From Welwitschia mirabilis (lineage: Eukaryota > Gnetophyta > Gnetopsida > Welwitschiales), in the NCBI GenBank assembly GCA_051453625.1, contig JBOZIK010000001.1, forward strand, positions 282,297,736 to 282,334,036: a stretch of DNA of 36,301 nt. Direction: 5' to 3'. The notes under the pieces were generated by a model. It saw nothing but the letters and a program-made list of their open reading frames with translations. It made no database searches and was not told the origin of the DNA. This document shows positions 22,626 through 31,876 of this stretch, piece after piece. Positions within the stretch are counted from its first letter, which is position 1. Every line of letters starts with the position of its first letter. Both the position numbers and the translations under genes were made by a program.

Positions 22626-23689
22626 AAATATGCAATAATAATTTTTGCCATTTAGTTGTGGTAACCAAGTGTGGTTATATTCCTAGAATTAATAGTACAT
22701 TTTCTCTTTACATAAGTAACCAAAGGAACATCAACTAGGTGATGATGTAGAATTAAAGTTATCACATTAGAAAGGATTTTAGCATCTAAGTTATTGTCTA
22801 ATGGTGTTCTTAAAAGACTATCTCATAACTATTACAAATATAGTCCTATGTTAGTTAATGATAATTATAAACTTCCACATTATATAGTTGCATGAATCAT
22901 TAATATCATAGTGTATTGTATCATACATGTCATAGTCTACAATTATGGGTATAAAATTATTGTTACTCATCCTAAAACTAGTGCAACTATTCACATAGTC
23001 GTAAAGGAATAAAATCACTTCTTCGTAAACTAGGTGAATTATTAAGGGGAAAAAACCTTTAACAAAACATTATAATGTGTAATTTAAAATTTGAATTGAC
23101 TAGTGTAATGATGAAATAATTTTAACTAGCATAAGTAGCCCTAGAATCTAAAGTGATCCGTGAAGAAAATTACAAGGACTTTCATACTAAACCTATTTAC
23201 AAGTCATCCTTTTTTTTAATTTTAATTAGATAAAGCCTTTTCTTAAATAATAATTTCGATTAATTTCCATCGTTATTTAAATGTTCCTTGCTATTATTTT
23301 AAAAATACATTTAACTGTCAAATAAATTTGCTTCATAGAAGGGTGGAGAAAAGAGAGAAATCATCAACATTTAAAGTTTGGCTCATTAAGAGTATACAAA
23401 ATAACATGTTTGGAGAGGGTTGAACATATGCTAAAATAACGCCCTTTTTTATTCTTTTCTTTTTTAGATACATTTTATTTTTTTCATGTGAATATATATT
23501 TCGAGGAAATTAACTGATATTTAAAATTTCAATTCTCATTTCTGCTTTAAGATAGCTGCTGTGTAGGACAAGTACCTTTGCCCTGCATCTTCCAAAGTTT
23601 CTGGGGTGTTGAGTGATTATGAGATTTTTTATCTCCCGTAAATGGTGGATTAGTTCTAATGTTCCTTGATAATAGGTGACTTTGATGGT
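22626..23689. other. Unassigned AT-rich DNA
   Basis: No motif of gag or pol could be placed on either strand, and no gene is supported. Confidence 0.4.
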
Positions 23690-23950
23690 TTGACGGCGAT
23701 TAAACTAGTTTAAGCTAAAGCTAATGACTTGACTTGGTTTGACTATAATTGACTGAATTTGACTACGTTTGACTGTGTTTGACTAACTTTGACCTATGTT
23801 GACTGACGTCATTTGACTCATTTTGACTGACTTTAACTATCGTTTTGAAAGTTTGACTAACTTTGACTTGCTTTGACTGAGTATGGTTGACTAACTTTGA
23901 CCGTTATGGTTTGAGTTTTGACTAAGTTTGACTATTTTGGTCTGACGTCA
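23690..23950 (+). repeat. W-box-rich decamer array (TTTGACT-n3)
   Basis: About 18 copies of TTGAC, nearly all TTGACT or TTGACC, lie on one strand within about 245 bp. From 23729 to 23799 they start exactly every 10 bp (eight in a row); further in-phase runs start at 23813, 23853 and 23887. The consensus unit is TTTGACTnAC or similar, so it is a degenerate 10-bp minisatellite. TTGAC(C/T) is the core of the W box bound by WRKY factors, and a 10-bp step puts all copies on nearly the same face of the helix. Two perfect TGACGTCA palindromes (23804-23811 and 23943-23950), the TGA/bZIP-type core, lie within and at its end. No gene starts nearby, so regulatory action is speculative. Confidence 0.85.
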
Positions 23951-24000
23951 TAATATTTTACGCAATTTTGGCCTAAAAAGGTTTACCTATGGCAAAAATT

Positions 24001-24470
24001 TAAATGTATAAAATTAAAAAAACATGAGTTCTAATCTAATAAAATACTTTTATTTTTAGAATATAAAATGTGTTTTTTTTTTTTTAATGTTAGGAGAAAT
24101 TTAATTTTAAAGGCTACAATTAAACATAGATGAAATTTTAAATACGATTTCAAAATATAAAATTTTTTTTCTTTTAAATAAAATTTTTTTCTTAAGTTGT
24201 TTTTTTTATTTCCTTTTTTTTTTGTTTTTATAAGTTTTTCTTTTCAGTTCTTTTCTAAAAAAAAGGTATAACTTTAAAGAAAAAAATGACTTGTTTATTT
24301 TTGTTTCTTTCTTTTTTAAAAAAAAAAACTAATAAAACTAAGAAAGAAAATAAAAGGAATTTTTTTTTAGCTAATTACTTTCAAAGTAAATGTATAAACT
24401 TTTTTATTAAAAAAAAAACCTTTTTTTAACAAAACAAAAGAAAAAGAAAATAAAAATTAAAAAAAGGAGC
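24001..24470. repeat. A/T homopolymer-rich low-complexity DNA
   Basis: Dominated by alternating runs of A and T, with many runs of 7 to 10 bases. No coding content. Confidence 0.9.
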
Positions 24471-24623
24471 CTGGTGCTATGTTTTGCCCCTCTTTCCTTG
24501 GCACTACACTGTGATTTGGCTCATGATTTGGCCTGCACTGTCTCTTGTCTTCCTCGCATTTTCCCCCTCACTCCTTCCTTTGAGTTTTTTTTCTCCTCCT
24601 GTGCTTTCCATTGCTTCCCCCTT

Positions 24624-24716
24624 GCTGCGTTTTCCTTTTGCTTCCTCTCCGCTGCATTTTTCTTTCGCTTCCTCTCTACTGCATTTTTATTTTGCTTCCT
24701 ATTCACTGTGTTTTTT
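24624..24716 (+). repeat. 27-bp pyrimidine-rich tandem array
   Basis: Three full copies (24624, 24651, 24678) and a partial fourth of a unit beginning GCTGCrTTTT and ending GCTTCCTCTC. The frame is open in several phases only because the unit length is a multiple of three; Phe-rich or Lys/Glu-rich predicted peptides here are translations of the repeat. Confidence 0.9.
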
Positions 24717-24828
24717 TAGTTCCTCCTCCTTATATCGTGTGAGAGGTGGGTGACGCTTGTTTTCTGGTGCCGCCCCCTTTCACCATCCCTTGGCCACCCT
24801 GTCTAGGGACGCAGTCTGCTGCTATAGC

Positions 24829-24908
24829 ATCTAGGGATGCGTAGTGTGGTTATAGTTGCCCCCTTCTTGATATGAGGTGAAAGATAAGTCTTATGTCAAA
24901 AGTGATCA
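24829..24908 (+). repeat. Dispersed repeat, copy 1
   Basis: The stretch with TTGCCCCCTT and TGAGGTGAAAGATAAG recurs at about 26060-26139 in the same orientation. See copy 2. Confidence 0.75.
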
Positions 24909-25800
24909 TGTAAACATTTGGAAAGTAGGAAGAATGACATGAGTGATGAATGAGATGATAAGATGTCAAGAAAAAGAAGCAGCAATAAATGTAGAAAATG
25001 AGAGACAAAGAATGATGATTAACATGTGACCATAATTACAAAAATGGATAAGGAAAGCTAGGGTATAGGGTATAGGAGAATGGTAAACAAAGCAAAAAGG
25101 ATGAGACGTGATGGCATTAGGGAATAGATTCTTATAGCATTGCAAGGTGGCAACGGGGGTGGTAACAGAGAGAAATACCAAAAGGTAATAAGTTAACTGG
25201 AAAGTGGGATTAGTCTCAAGTACGTAAGAGTAAATGCAGCAATGACTTTGAGGTAATTAATCATAAATACCAAGAAAAGATTAGGTGAAGATGGACAAAT
25301 AGGACATGAAGAAGATTGATTTCTACACCTCTAAATGCCAACCTAGAAAAGTCTATTGGTATGGATCATAATGTTGTTCGATGTTATTAACGCATGATTT
25401 GATGTTAAATAACATAGAGTATCATGTAATAAGGGCAGTGATTACGATAATGATTTGATCATCCTACAAGGAATTAATATGGTGTTTAAACTATAACTCA
25501 ATCCAATCATCAACTACGACAAGAAGTGAGATCTTAGTAAGTTACCGTTCAATGATCAATATGTTCTAAATGCTCATAAAGTCACAGCTTCGAAGTTATG
25601 GGAAAACCAAGCTCATGGGGTGTTTAAAGAACACTATCCATTATAATGAGGGGAGTGCAACCACTGCCAAAAGCATAAGGATCCATAAGCCAAAGCTAGA
25701 TAGTGGCCAACTGACACCCTGGTGGAGTTTTCACAGCTACCATCTCGCATTGCCAAAGGATCCTCTTAGGAATATTTCCCCAATGTGCTTGTGGTAGGAC
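24909..25800. other. DNA between two dispersed repeats
   Basis: Moderate-complexity sequence without a supported gene. The 75-codon frame at 25570-25797 has no recognisable motif. It may be internal or LTR sequence of an unidentified element. Confidence 0.35.
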
Positions 25801-25894
25801 ATTATGATATTTATTTATTTATTTCTTATTTTTTTCCTTCTTCTTTTTCTTCCTCCTTTTTTTCTTTTTCTTTCTCTCTCTCTCTTTTTTTAAC
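25801..25894 (+). repeat. Polypyrimidine tract
   Basis: After a short ATTT repeat, about 80 bases are nearly all C and T, ending in a CT dinucleotide run and T8. Such tracts can form triplex DNA; here it is most simply low-complexity sequence. Confidence 0.9.
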
Positions 25895-26059
25895 TAATTG
25901 ACTTGGATTCTCTTTTTATTTTTTAACATTGTTTGATCATTAGAATGATAAATTATAAAGCTTGAAGCTAAAGATAAGCATTAGATTTAACACAATTGAT
26001 GCTAATATAGAATAAATTAAGACATTGGAGGTCATAGATATGGGAATGTCTTAAGACGA

Positions 26060-26139
26060 AACTCTAGGAGCATGCATCATATTACAGTTGTCCCCTTTTG
26101 GCGTGAGGTGAAAGATGAGCCTCATGTCAAAAATGATCA
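26060..26139 (+). repeat. Dispersed repeat, copy 2
   Basis: Matches 24829-24908 (TTGTCCCCTT, TGAGGTGAAAGATGAG, ATGTCAAAAATGATCA). The copies lie about 1.23 kb apart and are diverged. They could be the ends of one inserted element or two insertions of one family. Confidence 0.75.
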
Positions 26140-26156
26140 CACTATTATTTAGAGCT

Positions 26157-26256
26157 NNNNNNNNNNNNNNNNNNNNNNNNNNNNNNNNNNNNNNNNNNNN
26201 NNNNNNNNNNNNNNNNNNNNNNNNNNNNNNNNNNNNNNNNNNNNNNNNNNNNNNNN
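26157..26256. other. Assembly gap (100 N)
   Basis: A run of exactly 100 N, a conventional length for a gap of unknown size. Confidence 0.99.
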
Positions 26257-26341
26257 AATCTATGTTCACTTCTGATTCTGCACAAATCAGCAAAGCCAGT
26301 AATGAACAACTGCGAGGTTTCACGAATTGTTCAGTTCTCTA

Positions 26342-26640
26342 CTAATGAAAAACAGGATTTGTAGCTATGTGGAGTGTCGCCTTACTGTCACAAAATAAAT
26401 GCATGGGGCCTAGATGAGGCACACCAAGAGACTTAAGCCATGTGAGTTCGGACCTAGTAGTGGCCATTGAACAGTACTCAGCTTTGGCAGAGGAATGAGA
26501 TACCGTAGGTTGCTTATTAGTCTTCCATGAGACTAGAAAACCACCTAACATAATGAAGTAACCAGTAAGAGAACACTGTGTCAACGGATATGTAGCCCAA
26601 TCTAAATCACAATAAGCATTAAGATGCAAATCACTATCAT
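26342..26640 (-). pseudogene. Copia RNase H domain (truncated)
   Basis: The minus-strand frame is open for 95 codons. It contains CDLDWA (first catalytic Asp region), the SLTGYF and LVSWKTNKQPTVS segment, SSAKAEYCSMA (catalytic Glu region), and FCDSKATLHIATNPVFH (third catalytic Asp region). RNase H removes element RNA from the RNA-DNA hybrid during reverse transcription. The catalytic residues are still present, but the domain ends at NPVFH where ERTKHIE-type sequence should continue, so the C-terminal part has been lost at a breakpoint. Two stop codons follow directly. Confidence 0.93.
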
Positions 26641-27430
26641 GATGAAGAAAAAGTCCTTGGCTAGGATGGCCTTTAAGATATCGTAATACACAAAGTGCAG
26701 CATTCCAATGAGCATCCTTAGGATGCTACATAAATTGAGCAAGAGTATGAACCACATAGCAAAGTTCTAGATGAGTAATGGTCAAATAGATGAGGCAACC
26801 GACTAGCCGTTGATAGCAATTAGGATGAGCATAATCAAGCTTAGTAGTAAGCGCAAGCTGATGGTTCTTTTCAATAGGAAAATCACATGGTTTTGCACCA
26901 AGTAAACTAGCCTCTAAAATAATATCCACTGCATACTTGCGTTGAGATAAAAAAAGACCTTCAGGACCACGGATAATCTCAATACCAAGAAAATACTTCA
27001 AGACTCTTAAGTCTTTCATATGAAAACAGGCACTCACATATGCTTTAAAATTAGCAATTGCATTAGAGTTATTACCTGCAATAATTAAATCATTAACATA
27101 AACCAGAACATGAAGCTCAATATCATTACACTTAAAAGAAAAGAGTGAATAATACGCATATGACTGAGTAAAACCAAAAGATTTAAGAGCAGTGGCAAGC
27201 TTAGTAAACCAATTTCATGGTGCTTGACAAAGGCCATAAAGAGACTTCCGAAGACTACAGACTTTCCTAGGAGAAGAACCCAAGAAACCCGAAAGAAGCT
27301 TCATGTATATTTCCTCATCTAGATCACCATGAAGATAGGCATTATGAACATCCATTTAGTGTAGTTCCCATTCACGAATAATAGCCACAGCTAAAAAAAC
27401 ACGAATAGAAACCATTTTTGCAATAGGGGC

Positions 27431-27517
27431 AAAAGTTTCATTGTAATTAAGACCTTTCACTTGATTGTTTCTAAGAATGAAAAGACGAGACTTGTGACGC
27501 TTAATAGTTCCATCTGA
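27431..27517 (-). repeat. 87-bp duplicate flanking a gap, copy 1
   Basis: Same sequence as 27853-27939 with two mismatches. Encodes the RT fingers segment SDGTIKRHKSRLFIL. Ends exactly at the gap. Confidence 0.97.
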
Positions 27518-27852
27518 NNNNNNNNNNNNNNNNNNNNNNNNNNNNNNNNNNNNNNNNNNNNNNNNNNNNNNNNNNNNNNNNNNNNNNNNNNNNNNNNNNN
27601 NNNNNNNNNNNNNNNNNNNNNNNNNNNNNNNNNNNNNNNNNNNNNNNNNNNNNNNNNNNNNNNNNNNNNNNNNNNNNNNNNNNNNNNNNNNNNNNNNNNN
27701 NNNNNNNNNNNNNNNNNNNNNNNNNNNNNNNNNNNNNNNNNNNNNNNNNNNNNNNNNNNNNNNNNNNNNNNNNNNNNNNNNNNNNNNNNNNNNNNNNNNN
27801 NNNNNNNNNNNNNNNNNNNNNNNNNNNNNNNNNNNNNNNNNNNNNNNNNNNN
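27518..27852. other. Assembly gap (335 N) inside copia RT
   Basis: The coding sequence on both sides overlaps rather than being separated, so no RT sequence need be missing. Confidence 0.99.
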
Positions 27853-27939
27853 AAAAGTTTCATTGTAATTAATACCTTTCACTTGATTGTTTCCAAGAAT
27901 GAAAAGACGAGACTTGTGACGCTTAATAGTTCCATCTGA
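27853..27939 (-). repeat. 87-bp duplicate flanking a gap, copy 2
   Basis: Second copy, starting exactly at the end of the gap. In-frame continuation with upstream RT (GCKWVYKIKYNSDG) shows this copy joins correctly to the 5' part of pol, while copy 1 joins correctly to the 3' part. Confidence 0.97.
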
Positions 27940-28252
27940 GTTGTACTTGATCTTATACACCCACTTACACCCAATGGCCTTCTTACCAAGTGGTAAATCC
28001 TCAATTACCCAAGTTCGGTTATTTTTGAGAGCTTCAATCTCTTTGCGCATAGCTTCACGCCAATTAGGATCACCAATAGCCTCGGAAAAAAATGTAGGCT
28101 CATGCCCTGCAGTGATAGCTACCAAGAAACAAGCATGGGAAGCAGAAAAATTATTGCAAGTCACATAATTAATAAGAGGATACCGTGTACCTGAGGACGG
28201 TGAGGATGTAGGTGGTGTCGAAGAGAAGATGGGGTCGGGCTGTGTGACAAAT

Positions 28253-28458
28253 NNNNNNNNNNNNNNNNNNNNNNNNNNNNNNNNNNNNNNNNNNNNNNNN
28301 NNNNNNNNNNNNNNNNNNNNNNNNNNNNNNNNNNNNNNNNNNNNNNNNNNNNNNNNNNNNNNNNNNNNNNNNNNNNNNNNNNNNNNNNNNNNNNNNNNNN
28401 NNNNNNNNNNNNNNNNNNNNNNNNNNNNNNNNNNNNNNNNNNNNNNNNNNNNNNNNNN
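28253..28458. other. Assembly gap (206 N) between integrase and RT
   Basis: Lies in the variable linker between the integrase C-terminal region and RT. Confidence 0.99.
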
Positions 28459-29300
28459 ATGGAAATTTATTTTCATAGAAAACCACATCCCAAGAAATAA
28501 AAAAATCTCCATTTTTAAGATCATATAATGGCCACCCCTTTTTGTCATAGGGGTACCCAACAAATATACGTCTTCGGCTGTGGGAATTAAACTTATTTCG
28601 GTCTTAAGGAATTTTAGATGCAAAGCAAAGACACCCAAAAATATGGAAATGATTATAGGATGGGGGATGCCTTCCTTTGTGAAGGGGTGTCAGAGTTCGA
28701 TTTATGAGATACTCTGTAGTAAGAATAGATTTACCCCAAAAATCAAGTGGCAAATTTGCTTGAAAACGGAGGGCCTGGGTAACGTTAAGTATATGATGGT
28801 GTTTTCATTCCATCCTACCATTTTGTTGTGGGGTACCAACACAAGAGCTCTTAAATAAAATCCCTTCTTTTTCAAAATAATTCTCTAAACAAGTAAATTC
28901 AGTGTCATTATCACTACGAACCCGTTTAACCTTTGTATTGAACTGAGTCTGATCCATAACACAAAATTTTTTGATAATTTTGCAAACCTTAGTTTTATCG
29001 GCCATCCAGTATACCCAAACTCCCAGAGAACAATCATCCACTATTGTCAAGAAATAAGAGGCACCACATGAAGATGAAATGCTATAAAAGCCCCAAACAT
29101 TACAATGAATCAACTCAAAAATTATAGTAGCATTACTAGAACTTATAGGAAAAGAATCATGAGTCTGTTTTGCTTTAAAACAAATATCACAAGAATCATT
29201 TTTATTCCTTTAACAATCAATACTACTAACACAAGGAAGAGAAGAAACTAGCTGATGAGAGGTGTGCCTAAGTCGACGATGCCACATTTGATATGTATCT
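28459..29300 (-). pseudogene. Copia integrase domain
   Basis: The zinc-binding part has WHRRLRHTS (His pair, about 29280) and CDICFKAKQ (Cys pair, about 29185). The catalytic core shows LTIVDDCS (first Asp, about 29045), RVRSDNDTEFTC (second Asp, about 28910) and GTPQQNGRME (Glu, about 28820), so the DDE triad is present. Integrase inserts the DNA copy into the genome. Stops occur at 29210 (TAA) and 28805 (TGA directly after the catalytic Glu, where ERKH-type copia proteins have Arg). A frameshift lies near 28640-28690. The C-terminal segment GYPYDKKGWPLYDLKNGDFF is then readable to the gap, including FISWDVVFYENKFP. Confidence 0.95.
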
Positions 29301-29924
29301 GTAAATGCCACATTACAATGTCCACTGTATGACGCCACCGACCGAAGCCAATAGACCCCATTCCTCTTTTCACCTACACCAATCACCATCCTCGACGTGT
29401 GGTCCTGTATTACATAAATTTTATTAGTTAATGTGACTATGCAATCAAGATCTTTAATCAATTGACCAAACGAGATCAAGTTACAACTCAAACGCGGAAC
29501 ATATAATACATGGCAAACTTGTAGATTATCACTTAAAAGCACCGTTCCTTCCTGAACGGCATTAGTATTTGTTCCATCAGGCAAAATAATAGGATAAGGA
29601 ATTATATCATGAAGATCAACGATCAAACTTTTATCACTGGTCATATGATGAGAAGCACTGGTATCTAATATCCAATAAGAAAGAGACTTATCAGAAAGTG
29701 ACTTAAACATATTAAGCACTGTATTCCACTGATCATCATTAAGGGCGGAACTAAGAGCACTCTGATATTAAGAAGAAATATTAGTGGTTGCCCCATTCTG
29801 ATTCGACGAGGGCTGTGATGCACTCTGAGCAGCATTAACAACTCTAACACTTGCCCCTCATCCGCGCCCACTAGAAGCAGCGCCACAACAGCCTCGACCT
29901 CATCCAAATGAGCCGCTATTCCTC
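29301..29924 (-). pseudogene. Copia protease and gag-pre-integrase region
   Basis: The active-site motif WILDTSASHHMT lies at about 29642-29674. Copia proteases normally have DTGASxHMT; Gly is changed to Ser (GGT to AGT type, 29657-29659). The protease cleaves the polyprotein as a dimer. VCHVLYVPRLSCNLIS downstream is the typical end of the domain, followed by the gag-pre-integrase stretch NGVYWLRSV. Upstream, NQNGATTNIS, SALNDDQWNTVLNMFKSL is a linker typical of copia gag-pol. The frame 29719-29210 is open for 169 codons. Confidence 0.93.
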
Positions 29925-30706
29925 TGTGTCCCAGTTCACCAATCCGGGTAGCAGATTATCTTAAAGCATGAAGTCACCTCATGACCTAGGCAGTTGCAGT
30001 TCGAACAGAACCCCTTATCGCTCTGGCTACTAGATTCTTGTGAAGGAGACGGGGCTTCTTAGACAGCAAAACTCATAGCCTTGCTTCGCCCTTTCTTCCC
30101 TCTAGTCATATTTTTGTGTCTTTCTTCTTGAATTATAAGGGCATATGCACAGTTCAAAGGCAGAAGCGAATCTTGAGCAATAATGTTGGAATGGATATTT
30201 CCATATAAATCATTATCCAAGCCCATCAAAAATTGATGAACTCGTCCTTCTTCATGTTCTTTATTTAGTTCTGCAGCCCAATTGCACGTACACAGACCAC
30301 ATCAGCAACCCTTAGTTGGGACATATACAGAGAGCTCGTCCCATATTTTCTTGATTTTCCCATAATACGCAGTAATACTCTGACTATTTTGTTCACAACA
30401 AGCTAGATCCGATGTCAACTATTTTATACGAGGTCCATTGCAAATCGAAAAACATGGGAGTAAATCATCCCAAAGTTCCTTTACTGTATCATAGTAAGTA
30501 ATGGAAGAATGTAGGGTGGGTTCAATAGAATTAAATACCCACGCTACGAGCATGGAGTTAACACTTCACCAATCTTCAATCTTTGCAGTAAGATCATCAG
30601 GCTTAGTAACAACTCCATTCAAAAACCCTAATTTTCATTTTGCTTGGAAAGCATTATGCATAATCTTTTCCCATTCTTGATAATTATCGCCCTTCAAAAT
30701 CACTTG
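29925..30706 (-). pseudogene. Copia gag (capsid and zinc knuckle)
   Basis: Starting in the gap, VILKGDNYQEWEKIMHNAF is the beginning of the UBN2-type gag domain. VTKPDDLTAKIEDW, VNSMLVAWVFNSIEP, VKELWDDLLPCFS, GKIKKIWDELSVY and RVHQFLMGLDNDLYGNIHSN follow in the expected order. A perfect CCHC zinc knuckle, CSNCNCLGHEVTSC, lies at 29966-30007. Gag packages element RNA in virus-like particles. Stops such as K-stop-KLGF, EDW-stop-SVN, RIK-stop-LTS and GC-stop-CGL all fit CGA to TGA or CAG to TAG change. The start codon is probably in the gap 30707-30880. Confidence 0.93.
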
Positions 30707-30880
30707 NNNNNNNNNNNNNNNNNNNNNNNNNNNNNNNNNNNNNNNNNNNNNNNNNNNNNNNNNNNNNNNNNNNNNNNNNNNNNNNNNNNNNNNNNNNNNN
30801 NNNNNNNNNNNNNNNNNNNNNNNNNNNNNNNNNNNNNNNNNNNNNNNNNNNNNNNNNNNNNNNNNNNNNNNNNNNNNNNN
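30707..30880. other. Assembly gap (174 N) at LTR/gag junction
   Basis: Probably hides the LTR 3' edge, primer-binding site and gag start. Confidence 0.99.
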
Positions 30881-31173
30881 GAGAAGTATGTGGGAGTAGT
30901 TAAAGATTGTTGGGGTTGAGTAATATATATATATACACATTACATCTGTAACGTCCTCCACTAATTAGTGGACTTCTAATACATTACGCCTCTAACAACC
31001 TCCACTAATTTAGTGTACCTCTAATACATTACGCCTCTAACAACCTCCACTAATTTAGTGGACCTCTAAACAAGTGCAAAAAATAATAAAAGATATTCTA
31101 AGAATATTACAAATATACATGGCATGTTTAGAGATAATTATCCCATTATTACCTCAATACTTTTGTTCCGACA
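30881..31173 (-). repeat. Partial 5' LTR of the copia element
   Basis: Directly upstream of gag. On the minus strand it can start with TGTCGGAAC at 31173, has a TATA box (TATATATATATA at about 30923-30935) about 40 bp before the gap, and contains the 45-bp array listed next. No second copy of this LTR is present near the 3' end. Boundaries are inferred from position and the TG start. Confidence 0.6.
30955..31070 (-). repeat. 45-bp array with palindromic core in the LTR
   Basis: Units start at 30955, 30999 and 31044 (44 and 45 bp long, the third partial), with a further partial unit before the first. Each contains CCACTAATTTAGTGG or a close variant, an inverted repeat of 7-bp arms, followed by ACCTCTAA and TACATTACGCCTCTAACAA. 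It lies just upstream of the TATA box with respect to the element, where LTR enhancers usually are. Confidence 0.92.
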
Positions 31174-31876
31174 AAAAAACAATACACACCCGATGGTTGT
31201 GGTGCTTGCGTTAAAATTCGTTTGGCTACCCAGCAAAATGACAGTGTCATGGCCGAGTTCACTATACATTCCTTTTGCAAGGCTCATAATTCAAGCGATT
31301 TAATGAAAGGGTGTTCATCTTCGTACAATTTGCCCAGATAGACGCTTATATTTTCTTGAATTGGGGTTCAAAGAATTTCCTCACTCTAAATGACACTTTG
31401 CATACTGGTAGAAATGGTCTTGATGAAATTGAAATCAATAATCAGANNNNNNNNNNNNNNNNNNNNNNNNNNNNNNNNNNNNNNNNNNNNNNNNNNNNNN
31501 NNNNNNNNNNNNNNNNNNNNNNNNNNNNNNNNNNNNNNNNNNNNNNCTGTACTTCCCAATAGCGTATTTGAAGCAATTGTGAAAATTCCCTATGATACCC
31601 AAATCAAACAAGTTCTAGCTAACAGTAAGAAGGAAGGTCTCACTACTGATAATCCAATGGACTCTTACTACTGATAATATAAGTGTCTGTTCCTGAAGAC
31701 TGCATGAAGATCAGGATCCGTTTATGAAGATTAACCCAAGGAAAGATGGGCTCAAAGCCACGGATGCTCCATGTTTCTATGACATGGTGCATTGGGTATG
31801 GCCATGTGCAAAGGATCCTTCGCTCTTGCTCTGCTTTGAAACCCTATCTTCGCTGCTTACTTTGCTTTCACTCTCG
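31174..31876. other. Unassigned DNA, possible exon fragment
   Basis: A plus-strand frame at 31390-31674, interrupted by a 100-N gap, reads [16 protein letters not shown] and [17 protein letters not shown] after the gap. The composition resembles real protein, but no family is recognised and the gap prevents judging continuity. ATGACAGTGTCAT near 31239 is a perfect 13-bp palindrome. Confidence 0.25.
31447..31546. other. Assembly gap (100 N)
   Basis: Conventional gap of unknown size. Confidence 0.99.

Larger units (their letters stand above)
26641..28168 (-). pseudogene. Copia reverse transcriptase domain
   Basis: Starts with DPNWREAMRKEIEAL and GCKWVYKIKYNSDG (28070-27930), continues after the gap with [24 protein letters not shown] (motif A), SLYGLCQAP, then VYVNDLIIAGN at 27075-27106, SACFHMKDLRVLKYFLGIEI and HWNAALCVLRYLKG. 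RT copies element RNA into DNA. The catalytic YVDD motif reads YVND at 27089-27100 (GAT to AAT), which should abolish activity. In-frame stops at 27356 (TAA after ELH), 27215 (TGA after QAP) and 26726 (TAG after QFM) stand where copia proteins usually have Gln or Arg. An 87-bp piece of the fingers region is present on both sides of the gap. Confidence 0.95.
26342..31173 (-). mobile_element. Ty1/copia LTR retrotransposon, inactive, 3' truncated
   Basis: Read on the minus strand the order is LTR, gag with zinc knuckle, protease, integrase, reverse transcriptase, RNase H. Integrase before RT is the mark of Ty1/copia. The element is interrupted by gaps at 30707-30880, 28253-28458 and 27518-27852. 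RNase H stops after NPVFH at about 26342, and unrelated sequence follows, so the 3' end of pol, polypurine tract and 3' LTR are missing. At least ten nonsense codons interrupt an otherwise readable polyprotein. The domains are far better preserved than in the copia fragment at 21.5 kb, so this insertion is younger. Confidence 0.95.

Noticed and set aside
22466-22738. Hydrophobic 90-codon frame resembling a membrane protein
   Set aside because: The hydrophobicity comes from T-rich DNA; the frame crosses the probable primer-binding site and opposes the copia fragment.
24474-24753. Phe/Ser-rich frames and an antisense Lys/Glu-rich frame
   Set aside because: They are translations of the 27-bp pyrimidine-rich array, open because its unit is a multiple of three.
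27941-28168. 75-codon plus-strand frame (also 28580-28858)
   Set aside because: Antisense to copia reverse transcriptase and integrase coding sequence.
30955-31070. CRISPR array
   Set aside because: The repeats are contiguous without unique spacers and lie in a retrotransposon LTR of a plant genome; the same reasoning excludes the 10-bp, 27-bp and 47-bp arrays.
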